Assembly: GCA_964016885.1 (NCBI GenBank)
Contig: OZ024759.1
Span: forward strand, 1,067,001-1,131,000
Origin: Eledone cirrhosa
Lineage: Eukaryota > Mollusca > Cephalopoda > Octopoda > Eledonidae
Reading direction: 5' to 3'
Length of the DNA: 64,000 bases
Both the position numbers and the translations under genes were made by a program. This document shows, one piece after another, positions 14,584 to 30,543 of this stretch; position 1 is the stretch's first letter; each line of letters starts with the position of its first letter. The notes below the pieces were generated by a model that made no database searches, was not told the DNA's origin, and was given only the letters and a program-made list of their open reading frames with translations.

Positions 14584-17500
14584 AACATGACAAAGTCTAT
14601 ATTAGTAACATGACACAGTCTATATTAGTAACAAGACACAGTTTATATTAGTAACATGACAAAGTCTATATTAGTAACATGACATAGTCTATATTAGTAA
14701 CATGGCAGTCTATATTAGTTACATGACAAAGTCTATATTAGTAACATGACACAGTCTATATTAGTAACATAACAAAGACTCTATTAGTAACATGACAAAG
14801 TCTATATTAGTAACATGACAGTCTATATTAGTAACATGACAAAATCTATATTAGTAACATGACAGTCTATATTAGTAACATGACAAAGTCTATATTAGTA
14901 ACATGACAGTCTATATTGTACCATGACACAGTCTATATTAGTAACATGACATAGTCTATATTAGTAACATGACAAAGTCTATATTAGTAACATGACAGTC
15001 TATATTGTAACATGACACAGTCTATATTAGTAACATGACACAGTCTATATTAGTAACATGACAGTCTATATTAGTAACATGACAAAGTCTATATTAGTAA
15101 CATGACAAAGTCTATATTAGTAACATGACAAAGTCTATATTAGTAGCATGATACAGTCTAAATTAGTAACATGACACAGTCTATATTAGTAACATGACAG
15201 TCTATATTAGTAACATGACACAGTCTATATTAGTAACATGACAAAGTCTATATTAGTAGTATGACAAAGTCTATATTAGTAACATGACAGTCTATATTAG
15301 TAACATGACAAAGTCTATATTAGTAGCATGACAAAGTCTATATTAGTAGCATGACACAGTCTATATTAGTAACATGACACAGTCTATATTAGTAACATGA
15401 CACAGTCTATATTAGTAACATGACAAAGTCTATATTAGTAGCATGACAAAGTCTATATTAGTAACATGACAAAGTCTATATTAGTAACATGACACAGTCT
15501 ATATTAGTAACATGACAATGTCTATATTAGTAACATGACAAAGTCTATATTAGTAACATGACAGTCTATATTAGTAACATGACAAAGTCTATATTAGTAA
15601 CATGACAAAGTCTCTATTAGTAACATGACAAAGTCTATATTAGTAACATGACAGTCTATATTAGTAACATGACAAAGTCTATATTAGTAACATGACAGTC
15701 TATATTGTAACATGACACAGTCTATATTAGTAACATGACACAGTTTATATTAGTAACATGACATAGTCTATATTAGTAACATGACAAAGTCTATATTAGT
15801 AACATGACAGTCTATATTGTAACATGACACAGTCTATATTAGTAACATGACACACTCTATATTAGTAACATGACAGTCTATATTAGTAACATGACAAAGT
15901 CTATATTAGTAACATGACAAAGTCTATATTAGTAACATGACAAAGTCTATATTAGTAACATGACAGAGTCTATATTAGTAGCATGACACAGTCTATATTA
16001 GTAACATGACAAAGTCTATATTAGTAACATGACAAAGTCTATATTAGTAACATGACACAGTCTATATTAGTAACATGACACAGTCTATATTAGTAACATG
16101 ACAAAGTCTATATTAGTAGCATGACAAAGTCTATATTAGTAACATGACACAGTTTATATTAGTAACATGACAAAGTCTATATTAGTAGCATGACAAAGTC
16201 TATATTAGTAACATGACAAAGACTATATTAGTAACATGACACAGTCTATATTAGTAACATGACAGTCTATATTAGTAAAATGACAGTCCATATTAGTAGC
16301 ATGACAAAGTCTATATTAGTAACATGACAAAGTCTATATTAGTAACATGACACAGTCTATATTAGTAACATGACACAGTCTATATTAGTAACATCACACA
16401 GTCTATATTAGTAACATGACAAAGTCTATATTAGTAACATGGCAAAGTCTATATTAGTAACATGACAACGTCTATATTAGTAACATGACAAGGCCTATAT
16501 TAGTAATATGACACAGTCTATATTAGTAACATGACAAAGTCTATATTAGTAACATGACAGTCTATATTAGTAACATGACAAAGTCTATATTAGTAACATG
16601 ACAAAGTCTATATTAGTAACATGACAGTCTATATTAGTAAGATGACAAAGTCTATATTAGTAACATGAGAAAGTCTATATTAGTAACATGACACAGTCTA
16701 TATTAGTAACATGACAAAGTCTATATTAGTAACATGACACAGTCTATATTAGTAACATCACACAGTCTATATTAGTAACATGACAAAGTCTATATTAGTA
16801 ACATGGCAAAGTCTATATTAGTAACATGACAAAGTCTATATTAGTAACATGACAAGGCCTATATTAGTAATATGACACAGTCTATATTAGTAACATGACA
16901 AAGTCTATATTAGTAACATGACAGTCTATATTAGTAACATGACAAAGTCTATATTAGTAACATGACAAAGTCTATATTAGTAACATGACAGTCTATATTA
17001 GTAAAATGACAAAGTCTATATTAGTAACATGAGAAAGTCTATATTAGTAACATGACACAGTCTATATTACTAACATGACAAAGTCTATATTAGTAACATG
17101 ACACAGTCTATATTAGTAACATGACACAGTCTATATTAGTAACATGACAAAGTCTATATTAGTAGCATGACAAAGTCTATATTAGTAACATGACAAAGTC
17201 TATATTAGTAACATGACACAGTCTATATTAGTAACATGACAAAGTCTATATTAGTAACATGACGGTCTATATTAGTAACATGACAATCTATATTAGTAGC
17301 ATGACAAAGTCTATATTAGTAACATGACACAGTCTATATTAGTAACATGACACAGTCTATATTAGTAACATGACAAAGTCTATATTAGTAGCATGACAAA
17401 GTCTATATTAGTAACATGACACAGTCTATATTAGTAACATGACAAAGTCTATATTAGTAGCATGACAAAGTCTATATTAGTAACATGACAAAGTCTATAT

Positions 17501-20500
17501 TAGTAACATGACACAGTCTATATTAGTAACATGACAGTCTATATTAGTAACATGACAGTCCATATTAGTAGCATGACAAAGTCTATATTAGTAACATGAC
17601 AAAGTCTATATTAGTAACATGACACAGTCTATATTAGTAACATGACACAGTCTATATTAGTAACATCATACAGTCTATATTAGTAACATGACAAAGTCTA
17701 TATTAGTAACATGGCAAAGTCTATATTAGTAACATGACAAAGTCTATATTAGTAACATGACAAAGTCTATATTAGTAACATGACAAAGTCTATATTAGTA
17801 ACATGACAGTCTATATTAGTAACATGACAAAGTCTATATTAGTAACATGACACAGTCTATATTAGTAACATGAAACAGTCTATATTAGTAACATGACACA
17901 GTTTATATTAGTAACATGACAAAGTCTATATTAGTAACATGACAAAGTCTATATTAGTAACATGGCAGTCTATATTAGTTACATGACAAAGTCTATATTA
18001 GTAACATGACACAGTCTATATTAGTAACATGACAAAGACTCTATTAGTAACATGACAAAGTCTATATTAGTAACATGACAGTCTATATTAGTAACATGAC
18101 AGTCTATATTAGTAACATGACAAAATCTATATTAGTAACATGACAGTCTATATTAGTAACATGACAAAGTCTATATTAGTAACATGACAGTCTATATTGT
18201 ACCATGACACAGTCTATATTAGTAACATGACATAGTCTATATTAGTAACATGACAAAGTCTATATTAGTAACATGACAGTCTTTATTGTAACATGACACA
18301 GTCTATATTAGTAACATGACACAGTCTATATTAGTAACATGACAGTCTATATTAGTAACATGACAAAGTCTATATTAGTAACATGACAAAGTCTATATTA
18401 GTAACATGACACAGTGTATATTAGTAACATGACACAGTCTATATTAGTAGCATGACAAAGTCTATATTAGTAACATGACAAAGTCTATATTAGTAACATG
18501 ACACAGTCTATATTAGTAACATGACAAAGTCTATATTAGTAACATGACAAAGTCTATATTAGTAACATAACACAGTGTATATTAGTAATATGACAGTCTA
18601 TATTAGTAGCATGACAAAGTCTATATTAGTAACATGACAAAGTCTATATTAGTAACATGACACAGTCTATATTAGTAACATGACACAGTCTATATTAGTA
18701 ACATGACACAGTCTATATTAGTAACATGACAAAGTCTATATTAGTAACATGGCAAAGTCTATATTAGTAACATGACAAAGTCTATATTAGTAACATGACA
18801 AGGTCTATATTAGTAACATGACACAGTCTATATTAGTAACATGACAAAGTCTATATTAGTAACATGACAGTCTATATTAGTAACATGCCAAAGTCTATAT
18901 TAGTAGCATGACAAAGTCTATATTAGTAGCATGACACAGTCTATATTAGTAACATGACATAGTCTATATTAGTAACATGACACAGTCTATATTAGTAGCA
19001 TGACAAAGTCTATATTAGTAACATGACAAAGTCTATATTAGTAACATGAGAAAGTCTATATTAGTAACATGACACAGTCTATATTAGTAACATGACAAAG
19101 TCTATATTAGTAACATGACACAGTCTATATTAGTAACATGACACAGTCTATATTAGTAACATGACAAAGTCTATATTAGTAGCATGACAAAGTCTATATT
19201 AGTAACATGACAAAGTCTATATTAGTAACATGACACAGTCTATATTAGTAACATGACAAAGTCTATATTAGTAACATGACGGTCTATATTAGTAACATGA
19301 CAGTCTATATTAGTAGCATGACAAAGTCTATATTAGTAACATGACACAGTCTATATTAGTAACATGACACAGTCTATATTAGTAACATGACAAAGTCTAT
19401 ATTAGTAGCATGACAAAGTCTATATTAGTAACATGACACAGTCTATATTAGTAACATGACAAAGTCTATATTAGTAGCATGACAAAGTCTATATTAGTAA
19501 CATGACAAAGTCTATATTAGTAACATGACACAGTCTATATTAGTAACATGACAGTCTATATTAGTAACATGACAGTCCATATTAGTAGCATGACAAAGTC
19601 TATATTAGTAACATGACAAAGTCTATATTAGTAACATGACACAGTCTATATTAGTAACATGACACAGTCTATATTAGTAACATCATACAGTCTATATTAG
19701 TAACATGACAAAGTCTATATTAGTAACATGGCAAAGTCTATATTAGTAACATGACAAAGTCTATATTAGTAACATGACAAGGCCTATATTAGTAACATGA
19801 CACAGTCTATGTTAGTAACATGACAAAGTCTATATTAGTAACATGACAGTCTATATTAGTAACATGACAAAGTCTATATTAGTAACATGACACAGTCTAT
19901 ATTAGTAACATGACAGTCTATATTAGTAACATGACAAAGTCTATATTAGTAACATGACACAGTCTATATTAGTAACATGACACAGTTTATATTAGTAACA
20001 TGACAAAGTCTATATTAGTAACATGACATAGTCTATATTAGTAACATGGCAGTCTATATTAGTTACATGACAAAGTCTATATTAGTAACATGACACAGTC
20101 TATATTAGTAACATAACAAAGACTCTATTAGTAACATGACAAAGTCTATATTAGTAACATGACAGTCTATATTAGTAACATGACAAAATCTATATTAGTA
20201 ACATGACAGTCTATATTAGTAACATGACAAAGTCTATATTAGTAACATGACAGTCTATATTGTACCATGACACAGTCTATATTAGTAACATGACAGTCTA
20301 TATTGTAACATGACACAGTCTATATTAGTAACATGACACAGTCTATATTAGTAACATGACAGTCTATATTAGTAACATGACAAAGTCTATATTAGTAACA
20401 TGACAAAGTCTATATTAGTAACATGACAAAGTCTATATTAGTAGCATGACACAGTCCATATTAGTAACATGACAAAGTCTATATTAGTAACATGACACAG

Positions 20501-20557
20501 TCTATATTAGTAACATGACAAAGTCTATATTAGTAACATGACACAGTCTATATTAGT

Positions 20558-21369
20558 AACATGATATAGTCTATATTAGTAACATGACAAAGTCTATATT
20601 AGTAGCATGACACAGTCTAAATTAGTAACATGACACAGTCTATATTAGTAACATGACAGTCTATATTAGTAACATGACAGTCTATATTAGTAACATGACA
20701 AAGTCTATATTAGTAGTATGACAAAGTCTATATTAGTAACATGACAGTCTATATTAGTAACATGACAAAGTCTATATTAGTAGCATGACAAAGTCTATAT
20801 TAGTAGCATGACACAGTCTATATTAGTAACATGACAGTCTATATTAGTAACATGACACAGTCTATATTAGTAACATGACAAAGTCTATATTAGTAGCATG
20901 ACAAAGTCTATATTAGTAACATGACAAAGTCTATATTAGTAACATGACACAGTCTATATTAGTAACATGACATAGTCTATATTAGTAACATGACAAAGTC
21001 TATATTAGTAGCATGACACAGTCTAAATTAGTAACATGACACAGTCTATATTAGTAACATGACAGTCTATATTAGTAACATGACAGTCTATATTAGTAAC
21101 ATGACAAAGTCTATATTAGTAGTATGACAAAGTCTATATTAGTAACATGACAGTCTATATTAGTAACATGACAAAGTCTATATTAGTAGCATGACAAAGT
21201 CTATATTAGTAGCATGACACAGTCTATATTAGTAACATGACAGTCTATATTAGTAACATGACACAGTCTATATTAGTAACATGACAAAGTCTATATTAGT
21301 AGCATGACAAAGTCTATATTAGTAACATGACAAAGTCTATATTAGTAACATGACACAGTCTATATTAGT
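20558..21369 (+). repeat. 406-bp tandem duplication
   Basis: Copies are 20558-20963 and 20964-21369 (14 monomers of 23 bp and 4 of 21 bp each). The CTAAATTAG monomer (20618, 21024) and the AGTATGAC monomer repeat at 406 bp. The first monomer reads GATATAG in copy 1 and GACATAG in copy 2. The monomer after copy 2 has an AATGTC centre and resumes the order seen at 15516, so the doubling is an insertion into an otherwise continuous string. Confidence 0.85.
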
Positions 21370-21569
21370 AACATGACAATGTCTATATTAGTAACATGAC
21401 AAAGTCTATATTAGTAACATGACAGTCTATATTAGTAACATGACAAAGTCTATATTAGTAACATGACAAAGTCTCTATTAGTAACATGACAAAGTCTATA
21501 TTAGTAACATGACAGTCTATATTAGTAACATGACAAAGTCTATATTAGTAACATGACAGTCTATATTGT

Positions 21570-24500
21570 AACATGACACAGTCTATATTAGTAACATGAC
21601 ACAGTTTATATTAGTAACATGACATAGTCTATATTAGTAACATGACAAAGTCTATATTAGTAACATGACAGTCTATATTGTAACATGACACAGTCTATAT
21701 TAGTAAAATGACACAGTCTATATTAGTAACATGACAGTCTATATTAGTAACATGACAAAGTCTATATTAGTAACATGACAAAGTCTATATTAGTAACATG
21801 ACAAAGTCTATATTAGTAACATGACAAAGTCTATATTAGTAGCATGACACAGTCTATATTAGTAACATGGCAAAGTCTATATTAGTAACATGACAAAGTC
21901 TATATTAGTAACATGACACAGTCTATATTAGTAACATGACACAGTCTATATTAGTAACATGACAAAGTCTATATTAGTAGCATGACAAAGTCTATATTAT
22001 TAACATGACACAGTTTATATTAGTAACATGACAAAGTCTATATTAGTAGCATGACAAAGTCTATATTAGTAACATGACAAAGACTATATTAGTAACATGA
22101 CACAGTCTATATTAGTAACATGACAGTCTATATTAGTAAAATGACAGTCCATATTAGTAGCATGACAAAGTCTATATTAGTAACATGACAAAGTCTATAT
22201 TAGTAACATGACACAGTCTATATTAGTAACATGACACAGTCTATATTAGTAACATCACACAGTCTATATTAGTAACATGACAAAGTCTATATTAGTAACA
22301 TGGCAAAGTCTATATTAGTAACATGACAAAGTCTATATTAGTAACATGACAAGGCCTATATTAGTAATATGACACAGTCTATATTAGTAACATGACAAAG
22401 TCTATATTAGTAACATGACAGTCTATATTAGTAACATGACAAAGTCTATATTAGTAACATGACAAAGTCTATATTAGTAACATGACAGTCTATATTAGTA
22501 ACATGACAAAGTCTATATTAGTAACATGAGAAAGTCTATATTAGTAACATGACACAGTCTATATTAGAAACATGACAAAGTCTATATTAGTAACATGACA
22601 CAGTCTATATTAGTAACATGACACAGTCTATATTAGTAACATGACAAAGTCTATATTAGTAGCATGACAAAGTCTATATTAGTAACATGACAAAGTCTAT
22701 ATTAGTAACATGACACAGTCTATATTAGTAACATGACAAAGTCTATATTAGTAACATGATGGTCTATATTAGTAACATGACAGTCTATATTAGTAGCATG
22801 ACAAAGTCTATATTAGTAACATGACACAGTCTATATTAGTAACATGACACAGTCTATATTAGTAACATGACAAAGTCTATATTAGTAGCATGACAAGTCT
22901 ATATTAGTAACATGACACAGTCTATATTAGTAACATGACAAAGTCTATATTAGTAGCATGACAAAGTCTATATTAGTAACATGACAAAGTCTATATTAGT
23001 AACATGACACAGTCTATATTAGTAACATGACAGTCTATATTAGTAACATGACAGTCCATATTAGTAGCATGACAAAGTCTATATTAGTAACATGACAAAG
23101 TCTATATTAGTAACATGACACAGTCTATATTAGTAACATGACACAGTCTATATTAGTAACATCATAAAGTCTATATTAGTAACATGACAAAGTCTATATT
23201 AGTAACATGGCAAAGTCTATATTCGTAACATGACAAAGTCTATATTAGTAACATGACAAGGCCTATATTAGTAACATGACACAGTCTATATTAGTAACAT
23301 GACAAAGTCTATATTAGTAACATGACAGTCTATATTAGTAACATGACAAAGTCTATATTAGTAACATGACAAAGTCTATATTAGTAACATGACAGTCTAT
23401 ATTAGTAACATGACAAAGTCTATATTAGTAACATGACACAGTCTATATTAGTAACATGACACAGTCTATATTAGTAACATGACACAGTTTATATTAGTAA
23501 CATGACAAAGTCTATATTAGTAACATGACAAAGTCTATATTAGTAACATGGCAGTCTATATTAGTTACATGACAAAGTCTATATTAGTAACATGACACAG
23601 TCTATATTAGTAACATGACAAAGACTCTATTAGTAACATGACAAAGTCTATATTAGTAACATGACAGTCTATATTAGTAACATGACAAAATCTATATTAG
23701 TAACATGACAGTCTATATTAGTAACATGACAAAGTCTATATTAGTAACATGACAGTCTATATTGTACCATGACACAGTCTATATTAGTAACATGACATAG
23801 TCTATATTAGTAACATGACAAAGTCTATATTAGTAACATGACAGTCTTTATTGTAACATGACACAGTCTATATTAGTAACATGACACAGTCTATATTAGT
23901 AACATGACAGTCTATATTAGTAACATGACAAAGTCTATATTAGTAACATGACAAAGTCTATATTAGTAACATGACAAAGTCTATATTAGTAGCATGACAC
24001 AGTCTATATTAGTAACATGACAAAGTCTATATTAGTAACATGACACAGTCTATATTAGTAACATGACAAAGTCTATATTAGTAACATGACACAGTCTATA
24101 TTAGTAACATGACATAGTCTATATTAGTAACATGACAAAGTCTATATTAGTAGCATGACACAGTCTAAATTAGTAACATGACACAGTCTATATTAGTAAC
24201 ATGACAGTCTATATTAGTAACATGACACAGTCTATATTAGTAACATGACAAAGTCTATATTAGTAGTATGACAAAGTCTATATTAGTAACATGACAGTCT
24301 ATATTAGTAACATGACAAAGTCTATATTAGTAGCATGACAAAGTCTATATTAGTAGCATGACACAGTCTATATTAGTAACATGACACAGTCTATATTAGT
24401 AACATGACACAGTCTATATTAGTAACATGACAAAGTCTATATTAGTAGCATGACAAAGTCTATATTAGTAACATGACAAAGTCTATATTAGTAACATGAC

Positions 24501-27500
24501 ACAGTCTATATTAGTAACATGACAAAGTCTATATTAGTAACATGACAAAGTCTATATTAGTAACATGACAGTCTATATTAGTAACATGACAAAGTCTATA
24601 TTAGTAACATGACAAAGTCTCTATTAGTAACATGACAAAGTCTATATTAGTAACATGACAGTCTATATTAGTAACATGACAAAGTCTCTATTAGTAACAT
24701 GACAAAGTCTATATTAGTAACATGACAGTCTATATTAGTAACATGACAAAGTCTATATTAGTAACATGACAGTCTATATTGTAACATGACACAGTCTATA
24801 TTAGTAACATGACACAGTTTATATTAGTAACATGACATAGTCTATATTAGTAACATGACAAAGTCTATATTAGTAACATGACAGTCTATATTGTAATATG
24901 ACACAGTCTATATTAGTAACATGACACAGTCTATATTAGTAACATGACAGTCTATATTAGTAACATGACAAAGTCTATATTAGTAACATGACAAAGTCTA
25001 TATTAGTAACATGACAAAGTCTATATTAGTAACATGACAAAGTCTATATTAGTAGCATGACACAGTCTATATTAGTAACATGACAAAGTCTATATTAGTA
25101 ACATGACAAAGTCTATTTTAGTAACATGACACAGTCTATATTAGTAACATGACACAGTCTATATTAGTAACATGACAAAGTCTATATTAGTAGCATGACA
25201 AAGTCTATATTAGTAACATGACACAGTCTATATTAGTAACATGACAAAGTCTATATTAGTAGCATGACAAAGTCTATATTAGTAACATGACAAAGTCTAT
25301 ATTAGTAACATGACAAGGCCTATATTAGTAATATGACACAGTCTATATTAGTAACATGACAAAGTCTATATTAGTAACATGACAGTCTATATTAGTAACA
25401 TGACAAAGTCTATATTAGTAACATGACAAAGTCTATATTAGTAACATGACAGTCTATATTAGTAACATGACACAGTCTATATTAGTAACATGACAAAGTC
25501 TATATTAGTAACATGACACAGTCTATATTAGTAACATGACACAGTCTATATTAGTAACATGACACAGTTTATATTAGTAACATGACAAAGTCTATATTAG
25601 TAACATGACAAAGTCTATATTAGTAACATGGCAGTCTATATTAGTAACATGACAAAGTCTATATTAGTAACATGACACAGTCTATATTAGTAACATGACA
25701 AAGACTCTATTAGTAACATGACAAAGTCTATATTAGTAACATGACAGTCTATATTAGTAACATGACAAAATCTATATTAGTAACATGACAGTCTATATTA
25801 GTAACATGACAAAGTCTATATTAGTAACATGACAGTCTATATTGTACCATGACACAGTCTATATTAGTAACATGACAAAGTCTATATTAGTAACATGACA
25901 GTCTATATTGTAACATGACACAGTCTATATTAGTAACATGACACAGTCTATATTAGTAACATGACAGTCTATATTAGTAACATGACACAGTCTATATTAG
26001 TAACATGACACAGTCTATATTAGTAACATGACAGTCTATATTAGTAGCATGGCAATGTCTATATTGTAACATGACACAGTCTATATTAGTAACATGACAC
26101 AGTTTATATTAGTAACATGACATAGTCTATATTAGTAACATGACAAAGTCTATATTAGTAACATGACAGTCTATATTGTAACATGACACAGTCTATATTA
26201 GTAAAATGACACAGTCTATATTAGTAACATGACAGTCTATATTAGTAACATGACAAAGTCTATATTAGTAACATGACAAAGTCTATATTAGTAACATGAC
26301 AAAGTCTATATTAGTAACATGACAAAGTCTATATTAGTAGCATGACACAGTCTATATTAGTAACATGGCAAAGTCTATATTAGTAACATGACAAAGTCTA
26401 TATTAGTAACATGACACAGTCTATATTAGTAACATGACACAGTCTATATTAGTAACATGACAAAGTCTATATTAGTAGCATGACAAAGTCTATATTATTA
26501 ACATGACACAGTTTATATTAGTAACATGACAAAGTCTATATTAGTAGCATGACAAAGTCTATATTAGTAACATGACAAAGACTATATTAGTAACATGACA
26601 CAGTCTATATTAGTAACATGACAGTCTATATTAGTAAAATGACAGTCCATATTAGTAGCATGACAAAGTCTATATTAGTAACATGACAAAGTCTATATTA
26701 GTAACATGACACAGTCTATATTAGTAACATGACACAGTCTATATTAGTAACATCACACAGTCTATATTAGTAACATGACAAAGTCTATATTAGTAACATG
26801 GCAAAGTCTATATTAGTAACATGACAAAGTCTATATTAGTAACATGACAAGGCCTATATTAGTAATATGACACAGTCTATATTAGTAACATGACAAAGTC
26901 TATATTAGTAACATGACAGTCTATATTAGTAACATGACAAAGTCTATATTAGTAACATGACAAAGTCTATATTAGTAACATGACAGTCTATATTAGTAAC
27001 ATGACAAAGTCTATATTAGTAACATGAGAAAGTCTATATTAGTAACATGACACAGTCTATATTAGAAACATGACAAAGTCTATATTAGTAACATGACACA
27101 GTCTATATTAGTAACATGACACAGTCTATATTAGTAACATGACAAAGTCTATATTAGTAGCATGACAAAGTCTATATTAGTAACATGACAAAGTCTATAT
27201 TAGTAACATGACACAGTCTATATTAGTAACATGACAAAGTCTATATTAGTAACATGATGGTCTATATTAGTAACATGACAGTCTATATTAGTAGCATGAC
27301 AAAGTCTATATTAGTAACATGACACAGTCTATATTAGTAACATGACACAGTCTATATTAGTAACATGACAAAGTCTATATTAGTAGCATGACAAGTCTAT
27401 ATTAGTAACATGACACAGTCTATATTAGTAACATGACAAAGTCTATATTAGTAGCATGACAAAGTCTATATTAGTAACATGACAAAGTCTATATTAGTAA

Positions 27501-30500
27501 CATGACACAGTCTATATTAGTAACATGACAGTCTATATTAGTAACATGACAGTCCATATTAGTAGCATGACAAAGTCTATATTAGTAACATGACAAAGTC
27601 TATATTAGTAACATGACACAGTCTATATTAGTAACATGACACAGTCTATATTAGTAACATCATAAAGTCTATATTAGTAACATGACAAAGTCTATATTAG
27701 TAACATGGCAAAGTCTATATTAGTAACATGACAAGGCCTATATTAGTAACATGACACAGTCTATATTAGTAACATGACAAAGTCTATATTAGTAACATGA
27801 CAGTCTATATTAGTAACATGACAAAGTCTATATTAGTAACATGACAAAGTCTATATTAGTAACATGACAGTCTATATTAGTAACATGACAAAGTCTATAT
27901 TAGTAACATGACACAGTCTATATTAGTAACATGACACAGTCTATATTAGTAACATGACACAGTTTATATTAGTAACATGACAAAGTCTATATTAGTAACA
28001 TGACAAAGTCTATATTAGTAACATGGCAGTCTATATTAGTTACATGACAAAGTCTATATTAGTAACATGACACAGTCTATATTAGTAACATGACAAAGAC
28101 TCTATTAGTAACATGACAAAGTCTATATTAGTAACATGACAGTCTATATTAGTAACATGACAAAATCTATATTAGTAACATGACAGTCTATATTAGTAAC
28201 ATGACAAAGTCTATATTAGTAACATGACAGTCTATATTGTACCATGACACAGTCTATATTAGTAACATGACATAGTCTATATTAGTAACATGACAAAGTC
28301 TATATTAGTAACATGACAGTCTTTATTGTAACATGACACAGTCTATATTAGTAACATGACACAGTCTATATTAGTAACATGACAGTCTATATTAGTAACA
28401 TGACAAAGTCTATATTAGTAACATGACAAAGTCTATATTAGTAACATGACAAAGTCTATATTAGTAGCATGACACAGTCTATATTAGTAACATGACAAAG
28501 TCTATATTAGTAACATGACACAGTCTATATTAGTAACATGACAAAGTCTATATTAGTAACATGACACAGTCTATATTAGTAACATGACATAGTCTATATT
28601 AGTAACATGACAAAGTCTATATTAGTAGCATGACACAGTCTAAATTAGTAACATGACACAGTCTATATTAGTAACATGACAGTCTATATTAGTAACATGA
28701 CACAGTCTATATTAGTAACATGACAAAGTCTATATTAGTAGTATGACAAAGTCTATATTAGTAACATGACAGTCTATATTAGTAACATGACAAAGTCTAT
28801 ATTAGTAGCATGACAAAGTCTATATTAGTAGCATGACACAGTCTATATTAGTAACATGACACAGTCTATATTAGTAACATGACACAGTCTATATTAGTAA
28901 CATGACAAAGTCTATATTAGTAGCATGACAAAGTCTATATTAGTAACATGACAAAGTCTATATTAGTAACATGACACAGTCTATATTAGTAACATGACAA
29001 AGTCTATATTAGTAACATGACAAAGTCTATATTAGTAACATGACAGTCTATATTAGTAACATGACAAAGTCTATATTAGTAACATGACAAAGTCTCTATT
29101 AGTAACATGACAAAGTCTATATTAGTAACATGACAGTCTATATTAGTAACATGACAAAGTCTCTATTAGTAACATGACAAAGTCTATATTAGTAACATGA
29201 CAGTCTATATTAGTAACATGACAAAGTCTATATTAGTAACATGACAGTCTATATTGTAACATGACACAGTCTATATTAGTAACATGACACAGTTTATATT
29301 AGTAACATGACATAGTCTATATTAGTAACATGACAAAGTCTATATTAGTAACATGACAGTCTATATTGTAATATGACACAGTCTATATTAGTAACATGAC
29401 ACAGTCTATATTAGTAACATGACAGTCTATATTAGTAACATGACAAAGTCTATATTAGTAACATGACAAAGTCTATATTAGTAACATGACAAAGTCTATA
29501 TTAGTAACATGACAAAGTCTATATTAGTAGCATGACACAGTCTATATTAGTAACATGACAAAGTCTATATTAGTAACATGACAAAGTCTATTTTAGTAAC
29601 ATGACACAGTCTATATTAGTAACATGACACAGTCTATATTAGTAACATGACAAAGTCTATATTAGTAGCATGACAAAGTCTATATTAGTAACATGACACA
29701 GTCTATATTAGTAACATGACAAAGTCTATATTAGTAGCATGACAAAGTCTATATTAGTAACATGACAAAGTCTATATTAGTAACATGACAAGGCCTATAT
29801 TAGTAATATGACACAGTCTATATTAGTAACATGACAAAGTCTATATTAGTAACATGACAGTCTATATTAGTAACATGACAAAGTCTATATTAGTAACATG
29901 ACAAAGTCTATATTAGTAACATGACAGTCTATATTAGTAACATGACACAGTCTATATTAGTAACATGACAAAGTCTATATTAGTAACATGACACAGTCTA
30001 TATTAGTAACATGACACAGTCTATATTAGTAACATGACACAGTTTATATTAGTAACATGACAAAGTCTATATTAGTAACATGACAAAGTCTATATTAGTA
30101 ACATGGCAGTCTATATTAGTAACATGACAAAGTCTATATTAGTAACATGACACAGTCTATATTAGTAACATGACAAAGACTCTATTAGTAACATGACAAA
30201 GTCTATATTAGTAACATGACAGTCTATATTAGTAACATGACAAAATCTATATTAGTAACATGACAGTCTATATTAGTAACATGACAAAGTCTATATTAGT
30301 AACATGACAGTCTATATTGTACCATGACACAGTCTATATTAGTAACATGACAAAGTCTATATTAGTAACATGACAGTCTATATTGTAACATGACACAGTC
30401 TATATTAGTAACATGACACAGTCTATATTAGTAACATGACAGTCTATATTAGTAACATGACACAGTCTATATTAGTAACATGACACAGTCTATATTAGTA

Positions 30501-30543
30501 ACATGACAGTCTATATTAGTAGCATGGCAATGTCTATATTAGT
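21570..30543 (+). repeat. 4.5-kb tandem duplication (4,498 and 4,475 bp)
   Basis: Copy A is 21570-26067 and copy B 26068-30543. Shared rare markers: AAAATGACACAG early in each copy, TATTATTAACATG, CATCACAC (22253, 26751), GAGAAAG (22528, 27026), GATGGTC (22758, 27256), a 22-bp GACAAGTC monomer (22892, 27390), CATCATAAAG (23160, 27658), ATTGTACC (23761/28236 and 25841/30316) and CTAAATTAG (24166, 28641). The offset drops from 4,498 to 4,475 near 27.7 kb, where copy B lacks one AAA monomer and has ATTAGT for the ATTCGT seen in copy A at about 23,222. The join is a chimeric monomer at 26046-26067. Confidence 0.88.
26046..26067 (+). repeat. Chimeric monomer at the 4.5-kb duplication join
   Basis: This 22-bp monomer has the left part of the rare AGCATGGCAATG variant and the right part of the ATTGT-ending variant. 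Elsewhere CATGGCAATG (30523, 36962, 40963, 41465, 45489, 49604, 52703, 56818, 59534) is always followed by ATATTAGT. ATTGT endings elsewhere follow 21-bp GACAGTC (or GACAGCC, GACAGTCTTT) monomers. The combination marks the exact exchange point between positions 26,050 and 26,065. Confidence 0.85.

Larger units (their letters stand above)
9860..22591 (+). repeat. 6.9-kb tandem duplication with later internal rearrangements
   Basis: Copy 1 is about 9860-16730 and copy 2 about 16731-22591. Markers at an offset of 6,871 bp: CATCACAC (9885, 16756), GAGAAAG (10160, 17031), CATCATAC (10793, 17664), GAAACAG (11001, 17872), ATTGTACC (11325, 18196), CAGTGTATATT (11702, 18573). After 13 kb the offset falls to 5,344 because copy 1 contains an extra 1,526-bp duplication. 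Near the end it is 5,861 (AATGTC 15516 and 21377; CATCACAC 16392 and 22253), because copy 2 gained a 406-bp duplication and other small changes. CATCACAC at 16392 and 16756, only 364 bp apart, mark the join. Confidence 0.8.

Noticed and set aside
16390..16760. Separate 364-bp tandem duplication
   Set aside because: The CATCACAC pair 364 bp apart (16392, 16756) is explained by the join between the two 6.9-kb copies, so I did not list it as an independent event.
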